From NCBI GenBank assembly GCA_949126835.1, contig OX421498.1:626501-690500 (forward strand): a DNA stretch of 64,000 bases. The letters are read 5' to 3'. This DNA comes from Anisus vortex (Eukaryota; Mollusca; Gastropoda; Planorbidae). The notes under the pieces are model-generated. The model ran no database searches and had not been told where the DNA came from. It worked only from the letters and a program-made list of their open reading frames with translations. Both the position numbers and the translations under genes were made by a program. Below are positions 12,210-22,835 of the stretch, piece after piece. Each line of letters starts with the position of its first letter. Within the stretch, counting starts at the first letter, position 1.

Positions 12210-12504
12210 TATTATTGCGTTCTACGCTCATCCGTCGTCCAAGTCTAGTCTTGCATATTTATTAATGTTTTAAATGATGTTAAGTTACTGGTGTCCTGTT
12301 TTTTTCAGGCAACCCATTCCATGCAAAAATGCCACTCGGGAAGAAAGAGTAATTATATGCATTTGTTCTCGCATAAGGGATGAGGAAAGTGTTTTTGTCC
12401 TTATGTCTATCTGAGCTTTGCAACAGGTTGTTATTGGGATGTATTTCTAATTGAGAGTTTAATGCCTTATGTATTATTACTACTTTACTCTTTGCCCTTC
12501 TGTC
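12210..12504 (-). pseudogene. LINE ORF2 3' end, distal half of a split copy
   Basis: On the minus strand this encodes the extreme C-terminus of a CR1/Jockey-type LINE reverse transcriptase. It starts at EDRRAKSKVVIIHKALN and continues through YARTNAYNYSFFPSG and WNGLP, the conserved tail of these ORF2 proteins. The 3' UTR contains the block seen on the plus strand as GCGTTCTACGCTCATCCG at about 12,216. The coding part begins exactly at the edge of the MITE at 12,513. The codons expected just upstream (ending LETLE) appear 2.36 kb away at 14,875. Other copies of this LINE end lie near 22.8, 29.9, 31.2, 51.3 and 63.0 kb. Confidence 0.75.
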
Positions 12505-12512
12505 CTCTAGTA

Positions 12513-12712
12513 CAGGGGTCAGCAACCTTTTGATAACAGTGTGCCAAAGTATGATTTCTAATTCTTTCAGCGCGCCAACAGCCTAAAAGTCATCCTGCTG
12601 TAGCACTAAATTTATTGCACTGAATAGACTTTTTTTGGGCCTCTTACGCGTGCCTTTGAAAATCTCTCGGCGTGCCAAGTCTGACACGCGTGCCGCAGGT
12701 TGCCGATCCCTG
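12513..12712 (+). mobile_element. hAT MITE family M1, copy 1
   Basis: 200 bp with near-perfect terminal inverted repeats: CAGGGGTCAGCAACCT at the left and AGGTTGCCGATCCCTG at the right (14 of 16 match). Internal hallmarks are GTGTGCCAAAGTA, TTTCTAATTC, CGTGCCAAGTCTG and ACACGCGTGCC. There is no ORF. Confidence 0.85.
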
Positions 12713-13067
12713 TTCTAAGTGGGCATCTACGTCTAAATGCGACAGCGTCTGATCAAAAAGAAAAAAATATTGCGTGTGAATTATTTTTCATAAATCAAAC
12801 AAAATGTTCAGTAGCTGATGTTCGACAGTTTTTGGTATATATTTCCTTTTGAAAAGAACACACCAGCATTGTGATATTCGAGTTATAGTTATAGTGTCCG
12901 AGTGATACGTTCAATAATTGGGGAGACCAGAATTAATACGGCGGCACCGTCCCTTTTCATCCAGGCGGCAAGGTGTGAAGTGTGAGTGACTATGTTGCTA
13001 AAGCAGCGTTTATCGGTTTTTCTGGTCACAGAATATAATCGGATATGTGGTCAAGTGCTATTTCCAA

Positions 13068-13235
13068 TGTGGCATAGCGACGGCGCTCTCATCTAGCGTA
13101 CCTTAAGGTCCCGGGTTCGAATACAGGTTAGGATTTGTTCCCCGGGTCTGGAGGTGTGTCTCTGAGTCTACCCAGCTGTGATAGGTACCTGCCATTAGTC
13201 AAGGCTATAGTGATGGGCAGTTTCCGTACACATGA
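13068..13235 (+). mobile_element. SINE-A copy (plus), partial
   Basis: Contains the B box GGTCCCGGGTTCGAAT, the CCCCGGGTCTGG segment, GAGTCTACCCAGC and TAGGTACCTG. It lies inside the composite M1 unit, so it was carried with it or inserted there later. Confidence 0.75.
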
Positions 13236-13286
13236 TATATACATATATTGAAATAAACATAACGAGATTAAAGAAAATAAATAATT

Positions 13287-13412
13287 TTACAGTCTAAACG
13301 TACCATATACACCACAGTCTAAACGTACAATATACATTACAGTCTAAACGTACAATATACATTACAGTCTAAACGTACAATATACATTACAGTCTAAACT
13401 TACAATATACAC
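13287..13412. repeat. 25-bp tandem repeat, about 5 copies
   Basis: Unit ACAGTCTAAACGTACAATAT plus ACATT, nearly homogeneous. Confidence 0.9.
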
Positions 13413-14206
13413 ACACAAAAAAATATACAACTCAGTTATGTAATATATATATATATCTATATAATTTAATTAAACCCTAAAAGCCCGTTTAACACATTTA
13501 ATTTCACATATTAATACAAATCTAAGGGCAATCACGTTTTATAGTCGTCATTTATGATTTTTTTTTCTTTTGCAATAAGCCTAGATCTAAAGTTTTTTTT
13601 TTGTTTCTTTTAAATACAACAAGTTCTGCATTTTAAAAAAATTAGTGGGAAATTTATAGAACTTATATTTAACTTTTGTCTCGATGGTGAACTTTATATT
13701 AAATATACTTAACTTTTGTGCGTGTGGGGAATTAAGCCTATTTAATTTAACATTAATTCTGCAAGACTGGCCGAAACACAATAGCGCATATCTAATCGTC
13801 TGCCTAGACTATGGAGCCATGGATGATTATGATACGTAACCTTTGACCCTATGAATCTAACTGCATAAGAATCTAAAGCGAACAAATAACAACATATATA
13901 TAAAAAAAAAACTCACAGAGATTATACGAAATGTTAATACAAGGGATTAAGATGTTAAATGTATTTTTTTTTTAAAAATATAAATGAAATAAATATTTTT
14001 AAAAAAAGCCATTGAGTAAATGTTTCAGTGTTTCAATCTATTATGTCAATCGTGAACTGGTGGAGAAGTCAAACAAATTTAATTCCCGTCAATATTACAT
14101 ACAGTGTTCAGAACTGAATTGTATGCCTAATGGCGTCAAATTCACTTTGTGAATTCACACCGCTATCAGCTGATGTAACTTTGATTATATTTATGAGAAA
14201 GTGTGT

Positions 14207-14226
14207 GGGGGGGGGGGGGGGGGGGG
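14207..14226. repeat. 20-nt G homopolymer
   Basis: Uninterrupted run of G after a short GTGTGT. It could form a G-quadruplex, and its length may be inexact in an assembly. Confidence 0.8.
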
Positions 14227-14660
14227 TAGATACTTTTATTCAAATTTCTGAGTGAAAAACGGAACAAGTAAAAGTCATAACAAACAATGTCAGAACAATA
14301 ACAAATAGTGTCAGAACAATGACAAATAATATTAAACCTTGTTTGTTTTCCATTACTTGATAGGCGAATAGCACTGTATACATTTAATTTTCTGTTGTTT
14401 TTTTTTGTTTTGATGTATGCTTATAGTATGTAGTATGCTATTGTCTGATATTATTTTGACTGTCTTTATTGTGTACTTATGTACTACGTAGCAAAACAGA
14501 AAATTGTTGAGTGTCATCTGATGTAAGTTTTATATATGTGGGAACGAAAACACCACTTGCTAGCTCATCGAGTGAAAGTCATAACAAAGTCCAGTAACTC
14601 CTAGTCCTATCAGCTTACTGTGGAAACGGTTTGGGCTTCTTATATGTTTAGAATCTAGTC

Positions 14661-14866
14661 CAGGAGTTGGCAACCTTTTATCAATGGTGTGCCAAAGTAG
14701 GATTTCTAATTCAATCAGCGTGGCAACAGTCTAAAAGTCAACCTGCTTAAGCACTCAGATTTGTAGTATAAGACACTTGAATTATTTATTCGGGGTCTTC
14801 CACGTGCCATTTCAAATAGATCCGCGTGCAAAGTCTGGCACGCGAGCCATAGGTTGCAGACCCCTG
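14661..14866 (+). mobile_element. hAT MITE family M1, copy 2
   Basis: About 206 bp from CAGGAGTTGGCAACCT to AGGTTGCAGACCCCTG, with the same internal blocks as copy 1. It directly abuts LINE coding sequence at CTCTAGTG. Confidence 0.85.
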
Positions 14867-15035
14867 CTCTAGTGTTTCTAGGTTTAGTGATTTGACTATT
14901 GGTGTTACTCTTGTCAGTTGTGAATATTCACTAGTAATGATCCCTGCAGCTCTTTTCTTCATGATAATCTTATCTTTTCTTATATTATATAAAACGGAAG
15001 TGTACAATGCAAAAGAGAATCGGGAATTCCGAAAA
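14867..15035 (-). pseudogene. LINE ORF2 fragment, proximal half of the split copy
   Basis: On the minus strand this encodes KKRAAGIITSEYSQLTRVTP and then VKSLNLETLE, the segment that normally precedes EDRR in CR1/Jockey-type ORF2 proteins. The plus-strand copy at 63,040-63,200 carries the two segments joined, confirming that they belong together. The copy is truncated upstream at about 15,035. Confidence 0.7.
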
Positions 15036-15039
15036 GAAT

Positions 15040-15469
15040 TCGTTCGAGTTAATTATTAACAAATAGCAGAAATATTAAAGCAAGCGGTCCATCTTATTAT
15101 AGTCTTTGATTTTACACATCACGACTCGCAGACCTAAGTTGGGGAAGGACAGTATTGATAGGATGGCGGGGAGGGGGCGGGTTGCTAGTAGAGTCGAGGC
15201 TGCATACACACACACACACACGCACATCCAGGCAAATAAATCAACTGCTCCTCAGATTCCAGATTCGTGTTAGGGAACGCGAGTAATATTTCCAAGTCGT
15301 GCTTGAACGAGAAATAATAGCCACGGCGAGTCAATAGCATGGCCACTGGTCAATAGTACTGACCAGTCGCGGACAAGTGGTCAGCAAGATAGATGGGGCA
15401 TTCCTTGCACACAAGTGTCCTCTCATCTATCTCTATTTATGACCGGAAGTTCTTAGTAATTCATTTAAT
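15040..15469. other. Intergenic stretch with a CA microsatellite
   Basis: Short (CA)n at about 15,206-15,222 and a G-rich patch at 15,164-15,182. Nothing else recognised. Confidence 0.4.
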
Positions 15470-15485
15470 CTCTTTCTTTTTACTT

Positions 15486-15517
<32 letters not shown>

Positions 15518-16009
15518 CCTTTATTTCTTTATATCCGTCACTCTTTATTTGACTCTTTTATTTATCTCGCTCATCTTATTTATCTCTACCATTTATATTC
15601 CATGCTCTCTCTCTCTCTCGTTCTCTCTCTCCATCTCTATAATATCAATCTCTCGTTTTTTTCTTCTTTTACCACTTCTGTCTATCTCTTTATCATTCTC
15701 TTAATTTCTCTCTCTTCCCTTCTCATTATCTCCATTGCTTTTAAAATAATTTTTTCTAGATCTCACCCTTTATCTTATTTATCTATTTTAATATTTAAGA
15801 GAATTCTAATTTTTATGCCTTTCTCTTTTACACTCGCAGATCATCTCTCTCTTCCTTTTCAATTATTTTTTCTCTTTTCTCTCCATCTAGCAAATTCTTT
15901 AACGCTGTATCATTCTCTCTCTCTCATTTGCTCTCTCTCTCTTGCTCTCAAAATATCTTTCTCTTATTCTTGTTATATCTCTCTGTCTCTTTCTGCTTTA
16001 CCTATCTGG
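15470..16009. repeat. Long pyrimidine-rich tract
   Basis: About 540 bp dominated by T and C with (CT)n cores at 15,491-15,517, 15,606-15,633 and 15,920-15,960. The open frames (Ser/Leu/Ile/Phe) follow from composition and are not genes. Confidence 0.85.
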
Positions 16010-16011
16010 TA

Positions 16012-16318
16012 GGACACAACATTGACCGATGTAAGCAGGACACAACATTGACCGATGTTTGCAGGACACAACATAGACTGATGTAAACAGGACACAAGAT
16101 TGACCGATGTAAGCAGGACACAACTTTCACCGATGTAAGCAGGACACAACATTGACCGATGTATGCAGGAAACAACATTGACCAATGTTATCAGGACACA
16201 AGATTGACCGATGTAAGCAGGACACAACTTTCACCGATGTAAGCAGGACACAACATTGACCGATGTATGCAGGACAAAACATTGACCAATGTAAGCAGGA
16301 AACAGCACTGACCAAACG
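16012..16318. repeat. 26-bp minisatellite, about 12 copies
   Basis: Unit AGGACACAACATTGACCGAT plus GTAAGC with substitutions. It is unrelated in sequence to the other 26-bp satellite at 16,972. Confidence 0.9.
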
Positions 16319-16422
16319 TTCGTGATGGCGCCGATATAATCACGTCCGTATTTAGCGAGCGGTGATTTTTCTTTTTGGCGAATTGAACAGCGGTATTAGT
16401 AGTTGCGTGTGAATAACTCCAT

Positions 16423-16502
16423 GAGTGTGTGTGTGTGTGTGTGTCTGTGTGACTGTGTGTCTGCACGTGTAGGGTTGTAGGTGCGGTGGGGGGGGGGGGG
16501 GT
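16423..16502. repeat. GT microsatellite and G-run
   Basis: (GT)n interrupted by CTGTGTGACTG, ending in a 13-nt G-run at 16,488-16,500. Confidence 0.85.
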
Positions 16503-16724
16503 TCGTGAGGGTGTAAGAGACTCAGATTGGTGCTGAAGTGGAAAGGGCGTCCAGCAGATCAATACAAACATGTAGGGTTCTCTGCGAGCCTTCCACAACG
16601 CCCTCCCTCCTCCCCCTCCGAACTCCATCACCCTAGAAGAATGACCTCGGTGGTCAGTACTTTCTGTGGCAGCCAGCTGGTCACCTTACTCCCCCCAGAA
16701 CTGACTCCGGCGCCCCGCATCACG

Positions 16725-16862
16725 CTCGCCAAATAGAGCATTACAATAATGACCCGTTGGACCTGAGGAGATGCTAGGGGAGGGACTGAGGTACCAACGT
16801 TGACCGGTGATGACGCGTTAGTTTCCGTTGTGGGGTCATCGAGGGTCAAGCCATACGTAAAG
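16725..16862 (-). other. Possible coding exon with a hydrophobic segment
   Basis: On the minus strand a non-repetitive, GC-balanced stretch reads as a polar N-terminal region containing an N-glycosylation sequon (TNASS). It is followed by SPQVQRV and a short hydrophobic run (VIIVMLYLA). That pattern could be the N-terminus and start of a first membrane helix of a receptor-like protein. There is no in-frame ATG near its upstream edge and the downstream codons lose the helix, so it would need splicing at both sides. I do not recognise the gene; chance remains a real alternative. Confidence 0.15.
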
Positions 16863-16907
16863 TGTCTTCAGAACATAGAACAGAACATGCAGTGATTGTT
16901 AGCTTTC

Positions 16908-18510
16908 ATTAACGAACTCCACATTGTTACAAATTCGGTTTTTCTATTGTCTGTCTTGTATATTGTTCACTATGAAATAATACACTCATGCCACTCAATG
17001 AAATAATACACTCAAGCCACTCAATGAAATAATACACTCAAGCCACTCAATAAAATAATACACTCAAGCCACTGAATGAAATAATACACTCAAGCCACTG
17101 AATGAAATAATACACTCAAGCCACTGAATGAAATAATACACTCAAGCCACTGAATGAAATAATACACTCAAGCCACTGAATGAAATAATACACTCAAGCC
17201 ACTCAATAAAATAATACACTCAAGCCACTGAATGAAATAATACACTCAAGCCACTGAATGAAATAATACACTCAAGCCACTGAATGAAATAATACACTCA
17301 AGCCACTCAATGAAATAATACACTCAAGCCACTGAATGAAATAATACACTCAAGCCACTCAATGAAATAATACACTCAAGCCACTGAATGAAATAATACA
17401 CTCAAGCCACTCAATGAAATAATACACTCAAGCCACTCAATGAAATAATACACTCAAGCCACTGAATGAAATAATACACTCAAGCCACTGAATGAAATAA
17501 TACACTCAAGCCACTCAATGAAATAATACACTCAAGCCACTCAATGAAATAATACACTCAAGCCACTGAATGAAATAATACACTCAAGCCACTGAATGAA
17601 ATAATACACTCAAGCCACTCAATGAAATAATACACTCAAGCCACTGAATGAAATAATACACTCAAGCCACTGAATGAAATAATACACTCAAGCCACTCAA
17701 TGAAATAATACACTCAAGCCACTGAATGAAATAATACACTCAAGCCACTGAATGAAATAATACACTCAAGCCACTCAATGAAATAATACACTCAAGCCAC
17801 TCAATGAAATAATACACTCAAGCCACTGAATGAAATAATACACTCAAGCCACTGAATGAAATAATACACTCAAGCCACTGAATGAAATAATACACTCAAG
17901 CCACTCAATGAAATAATACACTCAAGCCACTCAATGAAATAATACACTCAAGCCACTGAATGAAATAATACACTCAAGCCACTGAATGAAATAATACACT
18001 CAAGCCACTCAATGAAATAATACACTCAAGCCACTGAATGAAATAATACACTCAAGCCACTCAATGAAATAATACACTCAAGCCACTGAATGAAATAATA
18101 CACTCAAGCCACTCGATGAAATAATACACTCAAGCCACTCAATGAAATAATACACTCAAGCCACTCAATGAATGTTTAAAGAAGAATTTAATGCTTGAAC
18201 TTGTGTAAAAAAATGACAATCAACTTCACTGGTTCATAATAAGTAGATTCCTTGTAGCTAAGCAAAAATCAACAACAGCCTAACTACACCCCTGCGTGCC
18301 TTATATAGATTTTTCTGCAGAAAATGATAGAATGAATTTCCCCGAAGTTTTTAGAATGCAAAAGAAAATACGAACTAGAAAGTTGTAGAGAGTACGATAA
18401 AACATTTTGGTGTTATTACGTCATAATAAATAACTATCTACGCAGAAACTCTCTACGCCAAAATTAAATATAAATATAAACTATTCTACATGAACTAGCA
18501 AGACAATTTC
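16908..18510 (+). repeat. Dispersed repeat R1, satellite-bearing copy
   Basis: The left flank (TTACAAATTCGG, TTGTCTGTC) and right flank (AATGTTTAAAGAAG, TTTCCCCGAAGT, AGAAAGTTGTAGAGAG, CTCTACGCCAAAATTAAAT) match the R1 copy at 2650-2960 in order. The 26-bp unit at its centre has expanded to a 1.2-kb array, and about 120 bp of extra sequence lies at 18,205-18,320. Confidence 0.75.
16972..18172. repeat. 26-bp satellite, about 46 copies
   Basis: Unit TGAAATAATACACTCAAGCC plus ACTSAA, nearly perfect in length. Copies fall into two classes by one base (ACTGAA versus ACTCAA). Two copies (near 17,050 and 17,210) have AATAAAAT for AATGAAAT, and one near 18,114 has ACTCGA. Confidence 0.95.
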
Positions 18511-19195
18511 AAACACAATAGTAACAACTATCATAACCTGCTATACACATTAAACAATATTAAATTATAAACGTGTTTGTGGTCCGGTCCACATTATTAA
18601 ATAGGAGCAGATCTGACTTGACCACCATGTCCTTGTTTTTCTTTCATTTTTTTTTTGTTTTACCGTCTATAGTAGTTAAAAGAAATCAATAATAGGAAAC
18701 CAATTTGGCTGAAAACCTTAATATCGATACTTTTTTAACATCAACCGCCAGACACTTGTCGAATATCTTTTATTTTTTTATATCCCACCCTCAACTTCAA
18801 GCTGACAATTTCTGCGATAATGTCGTCATATCGAGTAGTCGAGTACGATGATGAAGAATAAAAGTAACAAAAAGAAGACAATTTAGTGCCCTATGGCGGT
18901 ATCGATTCCTGACAGTTTCACCGTGTCTGGAAATATCACAGGAACTACGGATTATTGAGCAGACGATGACTTTTACGACATTCTATGTCCAGTGGGCGCT
19001 GCTTTACGACAATGATCACTTTGACGAGTATAGCTTTATGACCATTGAGTTGTTTTTTGTTGTTGTTTTTTTTCACCACAATAGTTTTATTATGTTAATT
19101 TGGGGTGTTGCACTGTTTGATATTTGTTCTTATGAAGTCTTTTAATATTTCACTTCCTTGTTGTGGCAATTGGTTTTGAATAAAGTTGTAATAAC
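18511..19195. other. AT-rich intergenic stretch
   Basis: T-runs and no recognisable ORF or repeat family. Confidence 0.4.
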
Positions 19196-19334
19196 AATTG
19201 TCACAATTAAATGAAGAACAATGTTAAAGTACTACACGATTTCCTATATTATAACGTTTAATATAGAATAAATATATTTTACTTCAGAATATAAAAAAAA
19301 ATATAATCACCAGTACAGTCAAACAGTCTAAAGC

Positions 19335-20637
19335 TTTAGCTAACATGTCCTGTTTGTTCAATAGTCTAAGCTAACATGTCCTATTTATCCTATGGCCTAA
19401 GCTAACTTGTCCTGTTTGTTCTCTGGTCTAAGCTAACATGTCCTGTTTGTTCTATGGTCTAAGCTAACATGTCCTGTTTGTCCTATGGCCTAAGCTAACA
19501 TGTCCTATTTGTCCTATGGCCTAAGCTAACATGTCCTATTTGTCCTATGGCCTAAGCTAACATGTCCTATTTGTCCTATGGTCTAAGCTAACATGCCCTG
19601 TTTGTCCTATGGTCTAAGCTAACATGTCCCGTTTGTTCTATGGTCTAAGCTAACATGTCCTGTTTGTCCTATGGTCTAAGCTAACATGTCCCGTTTGTTC
19701 TATGGCCTAAGCTAACATATCCTATTTGTCCTATGGTCTAAGCTAACATGCCCTGTTTGTCCTATGGTCTAAGCCAACATGTCCTGTTTGTTCTATGGTC
19801 TAAGCTAACATGTCCTGTTTGTTCTATGGTCTAAGCTAACATGTCCTATTTGTCCTTTTTGTCCTATGGTTTAAGCTAACATGTCCTATTTGTCCTATGG
19901 TCTAAGCTAACATGTCCTATTTGTCCTATTTGTCCTATGGTCTAAGCTAACATGTCCTATTTGTCCTATTTGTCCTATGGTCTAAGCTAACATGTCCTGT
20001 TTGTCCTATTTGTCCTATGGTCTAAGCTAACATGTCCTATTTGTCCTATTTGTCCTATGGTCTAAGCTAACATGTCCTATTTGTCCTATGGTCTAAGCTA
20101 ACATGTCCTATTTGTCCTATGGCCTAAGCTAACATGTCCTATTTGTCCTATGGCCTAAGCTAACATGCCCTGTTTGTCCTATGGCCTAAGCTAACATGCC
20201 CTGTTTGTCCTATGGCCTAAGCTAACATGCCCTGTTTGTCCTATGGCCTAAGCTAACATGCCCTGTTTGTTCTATGGTCTAAGCTAACATGTCCTATTTG
20301 TCCTATGGCCTAAGCTAACATGCCCTGTTTGTCCTATGGCCTAAGCTAACATGCCCTGTTTGTCCTATGGCCTAAGCTAACATGCCCTGTTTGTCCTATG
20401 GCCTAAGCTAACATGCCCTGTTTGTCCTATTGCCTAAGCTAACATGCCCTGTTTGTCCTATTGCCTAAGCTAACATGCCCTGTTTGTCCTATGGCCTAAG
20501 CTAACATGCCCTGTTTGTCCTATGGCCTAAGCTAACATGCCCTGTTTGTCCTATGGCCTAAGCTAACATGCCCTGTTTGTCCTATGGCCTAAGCTAACAT
20601 GTCCTGTTTGTCCTATGGCCTAAGCTAACATGCCCTG
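19335..20637. repeat. 31-bp satellite, about 42 copies
   Basis: Unit CTAAGCTAACATGTCCTGTT plus TGTCCTATGGT. Variants CCTATTTG, TGCCCTG and TGGCCTAAG cluster by position. Between about 19,850 and 20,060 several units have gained an extra 9-bp TTTGTCCTA, giving a 40-bp unit. Two more copies resume at 22,356-22,425. Confidence 0.95.
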
Positions 20638-21441
20638 TTTTTGCGCTTTTGAGTTTTTATAATAATATATTCCTCTTGAAGTTAAAAAACATTTCTTAAC
20701 AATATTATGAGAATGATCTTTTCTTCCACCACTAAACCTTCAGTCTGTATATTATTTTGTTCCCTTTGGTAGCTATTATTGTTTTAGCAATTATTAATGT
20801 TAATTCCTGTATAACAGAGCTGTCTGATCTTGAGAATAAGTCCAGTATAAATAATTACAGAAATTACATAATACAATGCTATTAAATATGTCTCTTATAT
20901 TTGTTAAACTAATCAAACAAATTCATTTGTTTTAGAAATACTTATATTTATGTTCAATTAAAGAAGTTAAGCATAACAATTATTTAAATGTGATTAGTAT
21001 ATGTCACTAAATGATCGTCTTGTTTGATTGCTCTTCGCTAATTGTTCAATGTCAGATAAATATTTAATCACTTCTGAGTTGTCAAGTGTAAGTGACCTCT
21101 TTGTATGCTTAAAACAGCTTTCATGGTCGATAGAATCTGTTCACAAGTGGAAGTTGAACCAAAAGCTGAAAGTAGAAGTACGAATGTCTAGCAGTTGAGA
21201 ATAGCAGATTACTTTCATAAGCAGCTTCGTTCTACATTTTTCTCACAAATAAATGGGCACATTAGAATGCCCATTTTTTATTTTTTAAATTCAATTTGCT
21301 GCATTTTAAAAAATAGCCAGTATCTTCTTTCTCTTCATATTACTGTGGAGACCCCGTTAGGACCGAGGAAAGAGTCCACAATTTAACTTAACATAAAATG
21401 AAAAACATCACAAACAACTATTATATACAGATGACAGAGTG

Positions 21442-21780
21442 TCACTTTAGGTTTTTAGTCCAGCCCTTCAGTGACGATTTAAAAGCCTGAACTGTAGGGG
21501 CAGTGATGGAGGCCTGGTCCAGGGTGTTCCACAGCCTAATGGCTGACGGAAAAAAAGAATATCTGTAGACGTCGGTACGTGCATGTGGGACATGCAGCTT
21601 GAGCTGATGGCCTCGGGTAGAGCGGGACACCTGTTGGATTCGACCTGGCTGCGTAGACATTTCCACGTGGCGGGTCACGATCTTGTAAATAGTGGTGACT
21701 TTGTATATCGCTCTGTGGTGTTGTAGGGGCTTCCGTTCGAGTTTGGCCACCAAAGCAGAGGCGCTTGTTTTTTTTTGTCA
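21442..21780 (-). pseudogene. CR1/Jockey-type LINE ORF2 3' end
   Basis: On the minus strand about 103 codons carry the conserved ORF2 tail: KLERKPLQHHRAIYK, then STRGHQLKLHVPHARTDVYR, YSFFPSAIRLWNTL and QAFKSSLKGW. It is a different LINE family from the one at 12.2 and 63.0 kb. A frame change near 21,755 and loss of everything upstream show a 5'-truncated dead copy. The homologous hAT copy at 45.7-47.0 kb lacks it, so it inserted into locus A after the two hAT copies diverged. Confidence 0.75.
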
Positions 21781-21785
21781 CTCCA

Positions 21786-21938
21786 CTTTAAAAAAAAGAT
21801 CTACATCTAAGAAGGAAAAAAGATCTACTTCTTAGAAGGAAAAAAGATCTACATCTAAGAAGGAAAAGAGATCTACATCTAAGAAGGAAAAAAGATCTAC
21901 ATCTAAGAAGGAAAAAAGATCTACATCTAAGAAGGTAG
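21786..21938. repeat. 24-25 bp tandem repeat, about 6 copies
   Basis: Unit AGATCTACATCTAAGAAGGA plus AAAA, adjoining the LINE fragment. Confidence 0.9.
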
Positions 21939-22430
21939 TAAGATCAAACCAGTTAGGCTTGATGTGGTATGAATAAATGAGTCCATAAATTTGAAAGTCT
22001 TTCCTTTGGTTAGAAATCTCCGCTTCGGTGTATTCTGCAAAAAAACTATCTATCTCAGTATATATCTTAATATAAGTTAAGGATGTACATGTAGTTTAAT
22101 GTTTTGCAATTGATTTCACGGCAGGATATGTCGAGTTTCAATGCAAATAAATTCCAGTGGTCCTTGTAAATACAAGTTACTGAAAGGTGTCGCCATGTCA
22201 TTCAGAATTATCGGCTTCAACAGTCAGTTTTCTTTATTCAGAACTGGATTTTTTTTTTATCAATAAAAGACACCTTTTAGAAGTCTCTTGCGTGCCATTG
22301 AAAATGGCTCTGCGTGCAAAGTTTGGCACGCGTTTCTTAGGTTGCTGACCCTTGTTATAAGCTAACACGTCTTGTTTGTCCTATGGTCTAAGCTAACATG
22401 TCCTGTTTGTCCTATGATCTAAGATCGACT

Positions 22431-22835
22431 AACGTTCTATTAAAATTATTTCAAATCTGTATCTAAGCAAACGCGTCATAATTTATTCTGTCCTGCGTCA
22501 CGACATACGTTTGAATTCGAGATAACTTCGTCACTCCTGTCTATTTATCTTTTAATAATACAAACATTGACCTTTTAACCCTTATATTTGTGTCTGCTGT
22601 TTGGCTGAATGGTTTAGTACAATTTAAAAAAGCTGTTGTCTGGTTTTATTTTCAAACATTCATTTTCGAAAAAAAAATCTATTCATAAATGCTGAGATTC
22701 GTTAAACACAGCACCTATTAGTATTAGCTTATTCTTTATATTATGTCGTAATGTAATAAATGGATGCGGGTACACAAAGTAAAATAACTAGAAGTTTGTA
22801 CTTCTAATAAATTAATGTAGACTTAGTTTTTGAGA
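22431..22835. other. AT-rich stretch
   Basis: The first 150 bp are the right flank of repeat R2; the rest shows no feature. Confidence 0.4.

Larger units (their letters stand above)
12513..14866 (+). mobile_element. Composite hAT-MITE unit inserted in a LINE
   Basis: Two full MITE copies in the same orientation bound 1.95 kb of unrelated sequence. The outer flanks are CTCTAGTA (12,505-12,512) and CTCTAGTG (14,867-14,874), a 7/8 match. The single-MITE flanks match less well. The LINE coding sequence on the left continues exactly with that on the right, in the same orientation and at that octamer. The whole unit therefore looks like one insertion event. The interior holds a SINE, a 25-bp array and a poly-G tract, but no transposase. 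Confidence 0.55.
20638..22354 (+). mobile_element. hAT-family element (locus A), 5'-truncated
   Basis: The right end (GCGTGCCATTG to GGTTGCTGACCCTTG at 22,354) is the M1 MITE right end. The interior (20,860-21,345 and 22,150-22,255) is colinear with 45,690-45,945 and 46,745-47,040. The left part (20,638-20,850) matches 27,857-28,068. No left TIR is present. The satellite is found on both sides, so the element landed in the array or the array end was captured. No transposase ORF. Confidence 0.6.
19230..22580 (+). repeat. Dispersed repeat R2, satellite-bearing and hAT-interrupted copy
   Basis: The left flank (AACGTTTAATATAGAATA, TAAAGCTTTAGCTAACATG) and right flank (GACTAACGTTC, AATCTGTATCTAAGCAAAC, GCGTCATAATTTATT, TTTGAATTCGAG) correspond in order to the compact copy at 30,150-30,475. 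The satellite and a hAT-derived segment lie between them. Confidence 0.65.

Noticed and set aside
16972..20637. CRISPR-like arrays
   Set aside because: Units are contiguous with no variable spacers, and the setting is eukaryotic; these are satellites.
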